From Flavobacterium hydrophilum (GTDB lineage: Bacteria > Bacteroidota > Bacteroidia > Flavobacteriales > Flavobacteriaceae): a stretch of DNA of 64,000 bases. The notes under the pieces were generated by a model. That model had not been told where the DNA came from, did not search any database, and was given only the letters and a program-made list of their open reading frames with translations. The translations under genes were made by a program, and so were the position numbers. Positions 51,201 to 59,289 of the stretch are shown here, piece after piece. The DNA lies in NCBI RefSeq assembly GCF_003202405.1, contig NZ_QJHL01000001.1:2294001-2358000 (forward strand), in the 5' to 3' direction. The number at the start of each line of letters is the position of its first letter. Position 1 is the first letter of the stretch.

Positions 51201-52022
51201 CGTAATATTCTGAACGGTAACTCCGGCTGCTTTCCCTTCTATCATTCTACTGATATCCACTACACCATCAACTTTTAATTCGGAACCAGAAATTTTACTA
51301 ATGGCACCTGTAAAAGTTCTTTTTGAAGTTTTTTCATATCCGGTAGTAATGACAACTTCTTTTAAATTCTGACCAACTTCACTTAACACAACCGTTGGAG
51401 AAGTATTTTCAATACCGATTTCTTTAGTTTCAAAACCTACATAAGAAATCACTAACTGACTGCTGTTAGCTGGCATTTCGATAGAAAAATTTCCATCAAA
51501 ATCAGTCAGTACAGCTACTTTAGTTCCCTTTGCAAGTACTGTGGCACCAGGAAGCGGACTACCGCTTAAATCTGTAACCTTACCTCTGATTATAGGGCCT
51601 ACCGATAAAATTTCGAATAATGGATTATGAGATTCATCGCTACTAAAACCGTCTAATTTTGTTTTTTTTTGCAAAATGATCTGATTACTTATTTCTGCAT
51701 AAGTAATATTGAATGGTTTTAAAATTCGGTTCAGTATACTCTCCAAAGTTTCCTGATTTGCCTCAATACTTACTTTTTGATTTAGCTGTGGCAGTCTTGA
51801 ATTGTATGAAAATTTTACATGCGCAGATTTTTCAAGCTTAGATAATGTATTATCCAAACTTAGGTTTTCAACTGCAATACTGACTTTTGTATCTAATTTT
51901 CTCTGTCCATTCACACTGTTTGCCATTGTAACGCTTGAAAACACAAGCGCTAAGACAAACTGAAATAGCGTTATTTTCATGATTCGATGGAGTAATCGTT
52001 GTTTAACAACTGGTTTTTTCAT
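48294..52022 (-). CDS. SusC/RagA-family TonB-linked outer-membrane transporter with STN domain
   Basis: A 1242-residue transporter. Order: signal peptide (1-35), STN domain (about 40-110, KVSIAVENLSLDNTLSKLEKSAHVKFSY), CarboxypepD-like beta domain (about 145-225, RGKVTDLSGSPLPGATVLAKG), plug (about 230-370, GKAAGVTVQ and KITVRGSSS), then a 22-strand barrel ending in the aromatic NLSF. The STN domain lets it signal to FecR, encoded just upstream. Ligand not predictable. Confidence 0.93.
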   Translation of the reverse strand: MKKPVVKQRLLHRIMKITLFQFVLALVFSSVTMANSVNGQRKLDTKVSIAVENLSLDNTLSKLEKSAHVKFSYNSRLPQLNQKVSIEANQETLESILNRILKPFNITYAEISNQIILQKKTKLDGFSSDESHNPLFEILSVGPIIRGKVTDLSGSPLPGATVLAKGTKVAVLTDFDGNFSIEMPANSSQLVISYVGFETKEIGIENTSPTVVLSEVGQNLKEVVITTGYEKTSKRTFTGAISKISGSELKVDGVVDISRMIEGKAAGVTVQNITGTFGTAPKITVRGSSSIFGDTKPLWVIDGVVQEDIINISFADLASGNSETLLSSSVAGLNSNDIQSIEILKDASATSIYGSRSLNGVVVVTTKQGRRDAPLKVTYSVENTVRTVPSYTQYDILNSQESMSIFQEMREKGFLDMPSSFQGRSGGVYNILAKQINLYDTSGGQYGVKNSQPNINNFLRKYELANTDWFSVLFRPSITQNHSLSFSGGGKNNTFYASLGYYTDPGWTIADDVKQLSSNLKGTFFINDRLNITLSTLASIRNQGAPGSYDSKKDEVFGKVTRDFDINPFNYVLSTSRTLRPYDDEGNLEYSRNNWAPFNIINELENNVLEIDVKDIRFQMDLEYKINKNLTYNLTGSARYANTTREHKIFENSNVAEAYKAGTEYGIDGENDIVREANVFLYKDPEDLTALPISVLPNGGFLRKFTNELTSYNVRNSVNYRNTFRDKHEVEGFFGTELRSLDRNSDNFTAAGLQYDRGLTAFTDPRIIEKIINEGNSYYGFNQERERTVGFFGKVGYTYDRRYTASVTGRYDGSNRQGNSGSSRWLPTYTFSGKWNATEEKFMQNVKSINNLALRASYGLTATAGPATNSLAIYKSYITDRLGISDRETGISIDELQNADLTWEKQFETNIGLDLGMFNNRIQFVTDVYSRKAFDLVDYVVTSGIGGQRIKQGNNANMETKGIEVGFTTQNIVNDNFKWSTTLNFSVFDQKITKLENQPTAFDLIDGNGGNTIGHPRNSLYSYQFTGLNNQGLPTFILQDGEEDNVAGANFQDNENVTDYLKYEGSIEPNKSIGLANTFTYKNWSLYVFVVGSGGNKVRLNPAFDSQYDDLTVFTKDFTNRWINPGDEQFTNVPVIADKRLVQNYGTQDQLSIAYNTYNYSDVRVADGDFVRLKNVSLSWEFPKDFKRKLGLSTFTLKGSTVNPWLIYSDKALNGQDPEFRNTGGVAFPVTTQYSFTINLSF

Positions 52023-52215
52023 AATTTTGGTTTGGTTTTAATTATACTATTCGAGTGTATTTAGAAACGTAATAAATGACTCTTTACAGAGAGTTATTTA
52101 ATTGTATTAAGTGTCGGATATGTTACAGCATTCCGGCACTTTTTTGTATTTTTTCACATAGGCAACTAATTGATTTTAAGATTCATTATTATAAAATTTG
52201 ATTGTAAACTTTAAT

Positions 52216-53337
52216 CTAATTACAGCCTTCAGAAGTAATTATAATCTGATTGCCATTCATTTCAAAACTGGTATCATCCCCAATACTTTTGCAAATAATT
52301 TTAAGCTTTTCTGATAGTGGCTGATCACTTAATGAAGTTGTTAAATGACAATCCTTTAATTTAGCTTTAGGAAAATCAATATCAACTAAATAAGCCTGTT
52401 CAATTGTTTTAAAAATCTGTTCTACCGGGATATCTGTAAATTCAAAACTTAATTGTTCAATATTTCCTACAGTACTTACTAAAGTCTTGTCTTCTGTAAT
52501 GTTGGTTATTTTGTTAAAACTTGAATTACTTCTAAAAAAACGCAAGGCTTCATTAGGTAGCAGGATAACTTCTTTAACTTTTTTTGAATCTACAATCAAT
52601 TCATTTGAGCTTACCCTTACTTTACCGGTTCGGACAAGCACTTCTACATTAGGTTGATCTGAGTAAGCTTTTACCCGAAAACTGGTACCAACAACTTTTG
52701 TAATGATTTCGTTTGCATAAACTATAAAAGGCTTTTCAGGATTTTTACTAATTTCAAAAAAGCCTTCACCTGACAAATAAACCTTTCTCTCGTTTCCGTT
52801 AAAGATTTTAGGATAACTTAATTTACTATTGGGTTGCAATAGAACCGAACTACCATCAGATAATGTAATGATTTGCGGTTTATTGGAATTATTTGTTTGT
52901 TCAACAAGACCTTCATTTGTATCTTCGATAAGTTCTTCGTAAGTCACTACAGCATTCTTTGTCATAAATTGGTTATGATAAAACCAAACAGACACAGAAG
53001 CAAAAAATAAAATGGCTGCAGCTGCTGAAAGCCAAAATTTATTTAAATATTTAGCACTAAGATTATTAGCAGAAGACTTATTCAGATTTGACTTTTCTTC
53101 AATTTTAATCCATGTAGACTGTAATGCTGCATTTAAATCTGTAGAAGAAATTGTGGTATTTGGGACTTTCATTGCCAACAACAAAAATCTGGCATTTTCA
53201 ACCATTTTCGCTCTTTGTTGGTTTTCTAAAGTCCATTCCTCCCAGCCATGTTCATCAACTTTGGTAAGCACCCATGTACGGAATGATTCATCAGACAGGA
53301 AGTCTTCAATTTCGATATAATAATTACGTTTTTGCAT
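52216..53337 (-). CDS. FecR-family anti-sigma factor
   Basis: A 373-residue protein. The cytoplasmic N-terminal anti-sigma part (about 1-100) is followed by one TM helix (FWLSAAAAILFFASVSVWFY), a periplasmic FecR domain (about 145-245, ITLSDGSSVLLQPNSKLSYP) and a C-terminal DUF4974-like domain (LSFEFTDIPVEQIFKTIEQAY). It should relay the state of the SusC STN domain to the ECF sigma factor encoded upstream. Gap of 89 bp to the sigma gene. Confidence 0.92.
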   Translation of the reverse strand: MQKRNYYIEIEDFLSDESFRTWVLTKVDEHGWEEWTLENQQRAKMVENARFLLLAMKVPNTTISSTDLNAALQSTWIKIEEKSNLNKSSANNLSAKYLNKFWLSAAAAILFFASVSVWFYHNQFMTKNAVVTYEELIEDTNEGLVEQTNNSNKPQIITLSDGSSVLLQPNSKLSYPKIFNGNERKVYLSGEGFFEISKNPEKPFIVYANEIITKVVGTSFRVKAYSDQPNVEVLVRTGKVRVSSNELIVDSKKVKEVILLPNEALRFFRSNSSFNKITNITEDKTLVSTVGNIEQLSFEFTDIPVEQIFKTIEQAYLVDIDFPKAKLKDCHLTTSLSDQPLSEKLKIICKSIGDDTSFEMNGNQIIITSEGCN

Positions 53338-53426
53338 CTATAAATAAGGTTACAAAAACATAGAGGACAGTTTTCTTATTATATACTCACCAATTTTTGA
53401 TTTTTTTTTATTTTTTTGAAATAAAA

Positions 53427-54035
53427 TTAAAAAACACCTGAAGATAGTAATACTATAACAGAAAAACTCCCCTTCCATTCCCTGCGAAGAGTAAGCAATC
53501 CGCGATGCAAAAGATTACTTGCCGATTGATAATTAACCTCTAACATCTCTGCTATTTGATCAACGCTGAGTCCTTGATTGTATCTCAAAAACAAAGCTTC
53601 CTTTTGCCGCGCAGGCAAATCATTCAATAATTTATTGAGATACAAAACACTTTCTGCGGTTGCTTCATCATCAATTAGTTCATATTCTACCGAAAAATCA
53701 AAAAGAAATTCAATTGAATCTGTAGTGGTAATTTTTCTAAAAACATGATCCCTTTCATATAGACGTGCTATTCTCTTTCGCACACTTGACAATAAATAAG
53801 CTTTAACAACATTAGGTTCTTGCAATGATTCCCTGTATAACCAAATATCAGCAAATACATCCTGAACACAATCCTGAACTTTCTCTGCAAAGGGTGAGAA
53901 TGAATTTCCATAATTTATTAAATCGCCATAATACTTTTCAAAAAGTAAGGAAAATGACTTTTCATCACCAGCCTTCAGTTTATTCCAAAGTTTATGATCA
54001 TCGTAGGTTTTAAATGACAAGATTTGGGTTTTCAT
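53427..54035 (-). CDS. ECF sigma factor, FecI-like
   Basis: A 202-residue sigma factor. Region 2 (about 20-90) includes CVQDVFADIWLYRE. Region 4 (about 130-190) has LPARQKEALFLRYNQGLSVDQIAEMLEVNYQSASNLL as the -35 recognition HTH. It controls the downstream SusC/SusD locus together with FecR in the usual Bacteroidota pattern. It starts the cluster; AT-rich DNA lies upstream. Confidence 0.93.
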   Translation of the reverse strand: MKTQILSFKTYDDHKLWNKLKAGDEKSFSLLFEKYYGDLINYGNSFSPFAEKVQDCVQDVFADIWLYRESLQEPNVVKAYLLSSVRKRIARLYERDHVFRKITTTDSIEFLFDFSVEYELIDDEATAESVLYLNKLLNDLPARQKEALFLRYNQGLSVDQIAEMLEVNYQSASNLLHRGLLTLRREWKGSFSVIVLLSSGVF

Positions 54036-54345
54036 AAATATTTGAGTCTTAAATATTACAAATATTCATCCTATGCGTTTTTTAAAGATTTATCATTTTT
54101 TTGTTCAATAATTATAAAATCATTATTTAATGTAAACAAAATCTAACAACACACAGGAATGAAAGTAAATTTTCACAAAAATATAACCGTTATTTAACAA
54201 TATATTTAATTTTTGTTTTATAAATATATGGAGCTAAAAATTCAAAACCAATTTTTTTACAAAAAAAGGCAATTTTCTATCGTAGAAAATTGCATTTTTA
54301 ATTAAAATATGCCTTTACGCTATATTATAAATCTTAAATTATATA
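54036..54345. other. AT-rich 310-bp spacer upstream of the ECF sigma gene
   Basis: Holds the likely sigma-gene promoter region (AATATTTG, one base off the -7 consensus, near 54060) and one hairpin at 54269-54293. No open reading frame with coding features was seen. Confidence 0.6.
54269..54293. terminator. Hairpin with flanking T-runs, probably terminator
   Basis: GCAATTTTCTA (54269-54279) pairs with TAGAAAATTGC (54283-54293) around TCG. A-runs on the left and T-runs on the right allow termination on both strands; it would end the pseudogene transcript. Confidence 0.75.
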
Positions 54346-54731
54346 TTATTTTTTAATCAGCTTCATACTGGAATTCCCCTCCATCAGATTTAACACTAAG
54401 CACATAGGTTCCTGAATTTAATCTTGAAATATCAATCGATGAAGTATCTTTTGTATTCGGTACTGCAATAACTAATTGTCCTAAGAGATTATAAATTGAT
54501 ATTAATTTAATTTCAATAGCTTTTGGTAGAAATATTTAAAATGTCTTTCATCGGGTTGGGATATACATTAAAATATTTTGAAAATTCAAAATCAGGAGTT
54601 TCTAAAGTAGCCGTAAAAGTTGAAGCTGCTTTATTAGTTAAAATTGGGAAGTTATAATCAAAATAAATATTCGCTTTATTTGTAAAAGCGTCTCCAACGT
54701 TTAGAGTTGGCAATGTTATAAAGCCAAAGAT
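54346..54731 (-). pseudogene. Decayed C-terminus of a T9SS-sorted surface protein
   Basis: Conceptual translation runs TLPTLNVGDAFTNKANIYFD (a DUF7619-like repeat end), then FNVYPNPMKDILNIS (T9SS type A sorting-domain start). It then needs removal of an extra A in AAAA (near 54522) to continue AIEIKLISIYNLLGQLV, and removal of an extra G in GGGG (near 54380) to end SSMKLIKK, the usual tail. The upstream part ends at a stop at 54732. The gene lacks its N-terminal thousand or so residues and is therefore dead. Confidence 0.82.
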
Positions 54732-54758
54732 TTAAAACCTAATTTTTCATTAAAAAAA

Positions 54759-54784
54759 AAGCCTTACTAATTATAGCAAGGCTT
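54759..54784 (-). terminator. Terminator of the 142-residue unknown gene
   Basis: AAGCCTT (minus strand) repeated in inverted orientation, then a long T-run, 30 bp past the stop at 54815. Confidence 0.75.
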
Positions 54785-54814
54785 CTTCATGAAAATTTAT
54801 TTAGAAATAACTTT

Positions 54815-55243
54815 TTAGAAAGCTACATTCCATCTAGGTAATTTTGCGTTTTCATCTAAGAAGTTCTGCAAAACCTGCCCTTCAACTGCAGTTGGGATAG
54901 CTTTTACATCTGCATTAAAAGTTTCATACCAAACCACTTCAAGAGCTTCAATATTTTCTAACTTCATTTGTGCAGGCCATGAGTATTTTCTTCCTGTTTT
55001 GGCAAATTGGTGTCCATTTACGATTTTATCATACAATCCGCCATTTTTACTTTTTAAAGTACCATCATTCTGAACAGTTCCTGTAGAACCAACCATGATT
55101 AATTCTTTTTCCTCACCTTCAACTGCATACACAACAAAAATTCCTGCACTTCCTTCCGGAGCGTTGCAAACTTGTTCTAAACTATCATCAATTGTAAAAG
55201 TAAAACTGCTGCTTACTTTAAACTTTTTTAATTCTTTACTCAT
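54815..55243 (-). CDS. Unknown 142-residue protein with GIY-YIG-like spacing
   Basis: Soluble protein, no signal. Spacing resembles a degenerate GIY-YIG nuclease core: GIFVVYAV (about 33), IMVGSTGTVQNDG (about 50), YDKIVNGHQFAK, EVVWYETF and a C-terminal VLQNFLDENAKLPRWN. The first Tyr and Arg typical of active enzymes are not clear, so it may be inactive, or the likeness chance. Monocistronic between repeats and terminators. I am not sure of the family. Confidence 0.6.
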   Translation of the reverse strand: MSKELKKFKVSSSFTFTIDDSLEQVCNAPEGSAGIFVVYAVEGEEKELIMVGSTGTVQNDGTLKSKNGGLYDKIVNGHQFAKTGRKYSWPAQMKLENIEALEVVWYETFNADVKAIPTAVEGQVLQNFLDENAKLPRWNVAF

Positions 55244-55255
55244 ATTTCTTCTTTT

Positions 55256-55318
55256 AGCTTCTAAGATACTGAGGCACTAAGATGCTAAGTTTTTTCTATT
55301 TTATACCTCAGTACTTTT
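55256..55318. repeat. CTAAGATACTGAGGCACTAAG-type spacer repeat
   Basis: Contains the words TCTAAGATACTGAGGCACTA, GATGCTAAG and CCTCAGTACTTT, imperfectly inverted. It resembles dispersed intergenic words I recall from flavobacterial genomes; no second copy was found here. Confidence 0.4.
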
Positions 55319-55324
55319 AAATGT

Positions 55325-55357
55325 AAAAAAGTCTCAACAAAATATTGAGACTTTTTT
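55325..55357 (-). terminator. Terminator of sucD
   Basis: AAAAAAGTCTCAA (55325-55337) pairs perfectly with TTGAGACTTTTTT (55345-55357), 29 bp past the sucD stop. Confidence 0.88.
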
Positions 55358-55385
55358 GGAATTTATTATTTTAAATATTTGGAGA

Positions 55386-56258
55386 TTATCCTAATACTTC
55401 TTTTACTTTTTTACCAATTTCTGCTGGTGAATCAACAACGTGGATTCCGTTGTCTCTCATGATTTGTTTTTTAGCAGCAGCTGTATCATCAGAACCACCA
55501 ACAATAGCACCTGCGTGCCCCATTGTTCTACCAGCAGGAGCAGTTTCTCCAGCGATAAAACCAACAACTGGTTTACGGTTACCGTCAGCTTTAACCCATT
55601 TAGCAGCATCAGCCTCTAATTGACCTCCAATTTCACCAATCATGATGATGATTTCAGTTTCCGGATCGTTCATTAATAATTCTACAGCTTCTTTTGTTGT
55701 AGTTCCAATAATTGGATCTCCACCAATACCAATTGCTGTAGTAATTCCTAAACCTTGTTTTACAACCTGGTCAGCAGCTTCGTAAGTTAAAGTTCCAGAT
55801 TTAGAAACGATACCAACAGTTCCTTTTTTGAAAACGAAACCAGGCATGATACCAACTTTAGCTTCTCCAGGAGTAATAATACCAGGACAGTTTGGTCCGA
55901 TTAATCTTGAATTTCTTTCTTTAACATAATTATTAGCCTTAATCATATCTGCTACAGGAATACCTTCTGTAATTGCAATAATTACTTTTATTCCGGCATC
56001 AGCAGCTTCCATAATTGCATCAGCAGCAAAAGCTGGCGGAACAAAAATGATAGAAGTATCAGCACCAGCTTGATCAACAGCATCTTTTACTGTATTAAAA
56101 ACCGGACGATCTAAATGGCTAGTCCCTCCTTTTCCAGGAGTAACACCACCAACAACATTAGTACCGTACTCAATCATTTGAGAAGCATGGAAAGTTCCTT
56201 CGCTTCCTGTAAATCCTTGAACAATTATTTTGGAATCTTTATTAACTAAAACACTCAT
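55386..56258 (-). CDS. sucD: Succinyl-CoA synthetase alpha subunit
   Basis: A 290-residue TCA-cycle subunit. The CoA-binding N-terminal domain starts [31 protein letters not shown], and the ligase domain has the phospho-His site GHAGAIVGG (His about 247) and the [10 protein letters not shown] stretch. The beta subunit sucC is not adjacent here. A TACTTTTG box lies 36 bp upstream of the ATG. Confidence 0.96.
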   Translation of the reverse strand: MSVLVNKDSKIIVQGFTGSEGTFHASQMIEYGTNVVGGVTPGKGGTSHLDRPVFNTVKDAVDQAGADTSIIFVPPAFAADAIMEAADAGIKVIIAITEGIPVADMIKANNYVKERNSRLIGPNCPGIITPGEAKVGIMPGFVFKKGTVGIVSKSGTLTYEAADQVVKQGLGITTAIGIGGDPIIGTTTKEAVELLMNDPETEIIIMIGEIGGQLEADAAKWVKADGNRKPVVGFIAGETAPAGRTMGHAGAIVGGSDDTAAAKKQIMRDNGIHVVDSPAEIGKKVKEVLG

Positions 56259-56293
56259 GATATATATTTTATGTAGTTTTTAAAATTGTGATG

Positions 56294-56301
56294 CAAAAGT
56301 A
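56294..56301 (-). promoter_or_regulatory. -7 box TACTTTTG for sucD
   Basis: Exact TAnnTTTG match 36 bp before ATG 56258. Confidence 0.55.
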
Positions 56302-56344
56302 AGGTTTTGTAACTTATTTTCACCTTTTTTATGGGCAAAAAATA

Positions 56345-56707
56345 TCACGAAAATTGACTCATTTGATAACCACGATACAATTTTCCATCTTTTATCTGCC
56401 AAATGGTAAAAAAATGAGCCAGCAACATTTCTTCACGAGGATTTTCAATCGTTTTTACATAATGAGAATAACGTACTGAAACTAAATCTTCTTCGGCTAT
56501 TATATGGCTAATTCTTACTTTTGAACGAACATAGGCACGGTTTAATTCATTTGCCATGTTTATTATCGAATCGTAATCCATATGGATTAAACCTTTACTG
56601 CTATTCCACTCTATTGTGACATCGGGATGCAGATAGGTTTTAAAAATTTCACTATCAATCAGGGCATCCGATTTATAAAATTTTTGAACAAATTCTTTAA
56701 TAGACAT
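56345..56707 (-). CDS. NTF2-like small protein downstream of lpxD paralogue
   Basis: A 120-residue NTF2-fold protein (KEFVQKFYKSDALIDSEIFKTYLHPDVTIEWNSSKG at the start, IAEEDLVSVRYSHYVKTIEN in the sheet). The function is unassigned. It starts 2 bp after the LpxD-paralogue stop and ends the minus-strand envelope operon. Confidence 0.8.
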   Translation of the reverse strand: MSIKEFVQKFYKSDALIDSEIFKTYLHPDVTIEWNSSKGLIHMDYDSIINMANELNRAYVRSKVRISHIIAEEDLVSVRYSHYVKTIENPREEMLLAHFFTIWQIKDGKLYRGYQMSQFS

Positions 56708-56708
56708 A

Positions 56709-57638
56709 TTACTTCAATTTATTTAGAATTTCAGGAATCTTTTTGATATTAGCTAACTGTTTCAACTTTTCTCTTGATTCTTCGATTGGAGTTCCGAAAT
56801 AAGATTTTCCGCCTTCAACTGATTTGGTCACACCCGTTTGCCCCATAACAACTGCTTTTGAACCAATTGTAATACCACTTGTAGTTCCCACTTGCCCCCA
56901 AAGGGTTACTTCGTCTTCGATAATAACACAACCCGCAATTCCAGTCTGAGAAGCTATTAAACATTTTTTACCAATTATAGTATCGTGTCCAACATGCACC
57001 TGATTATCTAATTTTGTACCTTCTCCAATTGTAGTATCACCAGTTACTCCTTTGTCAATTGTACAAAGTGCTCCAATACCTACATTATCTTCAATGACCA
57101 CTCTTCCTCCAGAAATTAACTGATCAAATCCATCCGGACGTTTTTTGTAATAAAAAGCATCTGCTCCTAAAATAGTTCCTGCATGAATAATCACATTATC
57201 ACCAATTATAGTATGGTCATATATTGAAACATTAGAATGAATCAGGCAGTTTTTACCAATTGTAACATGATTTCCAATAAACGAATTTGGCTGAATAACA
57301 GTTCCTTCACCTATTTGTGCAGAAGATGAAATAGCTACGTTTGCAAACTGAAAAGGCTTAAAGTGTTTGGTTAACATATTGAAATCCCGGAAAGGATCAT
57401 CAGAAATTAAAAGAGCTTTACCTTCAGGACAATCTACTTTTTTGTTAATTAAAACAATAGTAGCAGCTGATTGCAAAGCTTTGTCATAATATTTTGGATG
57501 GTCAACAAAAACAATATCTCCAGATTCAACGACATGTATTTCGTTCATACCTAAAACTTCAAAGTCTTTGTTACCGATAAATTCGCAGTTAAGCAAACTT
57601 GCAATTTCTTCTAAAGAGTGAACTTTTGGAAATTTCAT
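56709..57638 (-). CDS. LpxD-family acyltransferase paralogue
   Basis: A 309-residue protein with an N-terminal LpxD-like domain (about 1-100) and a left-handed beta-helix of hexapeptide repeats (about 105-270: IGEGTVIQPNSFIGNHVTIG and so on). It keeps a possible catalytic His in DNQVHVGHDTIIG. It is a second copy next to genuine lpxD-lpxC-lpxA, so a related UDP-sugar acyl transfer, or a structural variant, is possible. Confidence 0.85.
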   Translation of the reverse strand: MKFPKVHSLEEIASLLNCEFIGNKDFEVLGMNEIHVVESGDIVFVDHPKYYDKALQSAATIVLINKKVDCPEGKALLISDDPFRDFNMLTKHFKPFQFANVAISSSAQIGEGTVIQPNSFIGNHVTIGKNCLIHSNVSIYDHTIIGDNVIIHAGTILGADAFYYKKRPDGFDQLISGGRVVIEDNVGIGALCTIDKGVTGDTTIGEGTKLDNQVHVGHDTIIGKKCLIASQTGIAGCVIIEDEVTLWGQVGTTSGITIGSKAVVMGQTGVTKSVEGGKSYFGTPIEESREKLKQLANIKKIPEILNKLK

Positions 57639-57686
57639 ATTTTTAAATTAGAAAATTTATCAATTAGAAAATGTGTCAATTAAGAA

Positions 57687-57749
57687 AATGAGTCAGTTGG
57701 AAAATAAATGCTAAAATTGCTTTAATTCAAATTATCCAATTGACTCATT
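57687..57749. repeat. AATGAGTCAGTTGG inverted-repeat spacer
   Basis: AATGAGTCAGTTGG (57687-57700) is an inverted match of CCAATTGACTCATT (57736-57749), one mismatch. The flanks carry AATGTGTCAATT words shared with the hisA-hisF spacer. It lies between efp and the LpxD paralogue. Confidence 0.6.
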
Positions 57750-57771
57750 GACAAATTATCTTAATTAAAAA

Positions 57772-58338
57772 TTACTCTTTTACACGCTCCATATAAGAAC
57801 CTGAAGCGGTATCAATTTTAATTTTATCACCTTCGTTTATGAACAAAGGAACGTTTACAGTTGCACCAGTCTCTACCGTAGCAGATTTAGTTGCATTTGT
57901 AGCTGTATTTCCTTTTACACCCGGCTCAGCATATGTTACTTCAAGAATTACAGAAGATGGCATATCTACTGATAAAGGCAAATCTGTTTCAGTATTTACC
58001 TGAACCATTACACTTGTTCCTTCTTTTAATAAATCCGGAGCATCCAGAATATTTTTATTCAAAGAAATTTGCTCATAAGATTCTGTATTCATAAAATGAA
58101 ATTCATCTCCTTCGGCATATAAAAACTGATAATTATGCGTTTCTACACGCACATCTTCAATTTTGTGTCCGGCAGAAAATGTATTATCTAATATTCTTCC
58201 TGTAGTTAAACTTCTCAATTTTGTTCTTACGAAAGCAGGACCTTTTCCAGGTTTTACGTGAAGAAATTCAACGATTTTATAAATATCGTGATTAAATTTA
58301 ATACACAATCCGTTTCTAATATCTGATGTAGATGCCAT
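57772..58338 (-). CDS. efp: Translation elongation factor P
   Basis: A 188-residue three-domain EF-P that rescues ribosomes stalled at poly-proline. The loop HVKPGKGPAFVRTKLRS has Lys32 as the usual modification site. The C-terminal end NEGDKIKIDTASGSYMERVKE is typical. It is placed inside the lipid A gene cluster, as in many Bacteroidota. Confidence 0.96.
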   Translation of the reverse strand: MASTSDIRNGLCIKFNHDIYKIVEFLHVKPGKGPAFVRTKLRSLTTGRILDNTFSAGHKIEDVRVETHNYQFLYAEGDEFHFMNTESYEQISLNKNILDAPDLLKEGTSVMVQVNTETDLPLSVDMPSSVILEVTYAEPGVKGNTATNATKSATVETGATVNVPLFINEGDKIKIDTASGSYMERVKE

Positions 58339-58362
58339 TTGTTTTTGTTTTATTTATTTTTT

Positions 58363-58427
58363 GTTAAATCGTTAAATCGTTTAACTGTTTTTTCGATTTG
58401 AACGATTAAACAATAAAACAATTAAAC
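58363..58427. repeat. TTAAATCGTTAAATCG spacer repeat
   Basis: AT-rich spacer between lpxA and efp with direct GTTAAATC copies and an inverted AACGATTAAAC part; another member of the spacer-palindrome set. Confidence 0.5.
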
Positions 58428-58433
58428 TTTATT

Positions 58434-59219
58434 TTAATAATTCCCTGAATAACCTTTCATTACACCTCTTGATGAATTTCTAATAAAATCTAAAATTTCA
58501 TCTCTTTCCGGTGTAGCTTCCATTTCTCCTTCGATAATACTCAAAGCCTGTGTAGTATTATAGTTTTTTTGATAAAGAATTCTGTAAATATCCTGTATTT
58601 CTCTTATTTTTTCAGTACTAAAACCTCTTCTTCTTAATCCTACCGAATTTATACCTACATAAGATAATGGTTCTTTTGCAGCTTTGGTATATGGTGGTAC
58701 ATCTTTTCTTAATAATGATCCTCCTGAAATCATAGCATGATCTCCAACACTTATAAATTGGTGAACTGCTGATAATCCTCCAATAATAGCATAATTCCCA
58801 ATCGTAACGTGACCTCCTAAAAGAACTCCGTTAACAATAATAGCATTATTGCCAACATGACAATCATGAGCAATATGTGCGGTAGCCATTATTAGACAAT
58901 TATTACCTATAACTGTCTGACCTGAAGCAATTGTCCCTCTATTAATAGTTACACATTCTCTTATCGTACAATTATCACCAATGATAGCTAGAGAATCTTC
59001 TCCTCCAAATTTTAAATCCTGAGGAACTGCTGAAATTACTGCACCCGGAAAAATATTACAATTTTTACCAATGCGGGCACCTTCCATGATAGTTACATTT
59101 GAACCTATCCAGGTACCATCACCAATAACAACATTATTGTGAATTGTTGTAAAAGGTTCAATTACAACATTTTTAGCGATTTTAGCGCCAGGATGAACAT
59201 ATGCTAATGGTTGATTCAT
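58434..59219 (-). CDS. lpxA: UDP-N-acetylglucosamine acyltransferase LpxA
   Basis: A 261-residue hexapeptide beta-helix trimer, the first step of lipid A synthesis. The helix runs from about residue 5 to 185, with catalytic His in MATAHIAHDCHVGNN and GGLSAVHQF. The C-terminal helical part begins INSVGLRRRGFS. It lies downstream of lpxC-fabZ. Confidence 0.95.
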   Translation of the reverse strand: MNQPLAYVHPGAKIAKNVVIEPFTTIHNNVVIGDGTWIGSNVTIMEGARIGKNCNIFPGAVISAVPQDLKFGGEDSLAIIGDNCTIRECVTINRGTIASGQTVIGNNCLIMATAHIAHDCHVGNNAIIVNGVLLGGHVTIGNYAIIGGLSAVHQFISVGDHAMISGGSLLRKDVPPYTKAAKEPLSYVGINSVGLRRRGFSTEKIREIQDIYRILYQKNYNTTQALSIIEGEMEATPERDEILDFIRNSSRGVMKGYSGNY

Positions 59220-59289
59220 CTGTATTTTTATATTTTAATTTTAAAATAGTCTAATTTGGGCAACAAACGTAAACAATAATTTTGATTAA

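Noticed and set aside
44536..52022. Polysaccharide utilisation locus
   Set aside because: No glycoside hydrolase, lyase or esterase gene is linked; the accessory lipoproteins are of the metallohydrolase and DUF4302 types.
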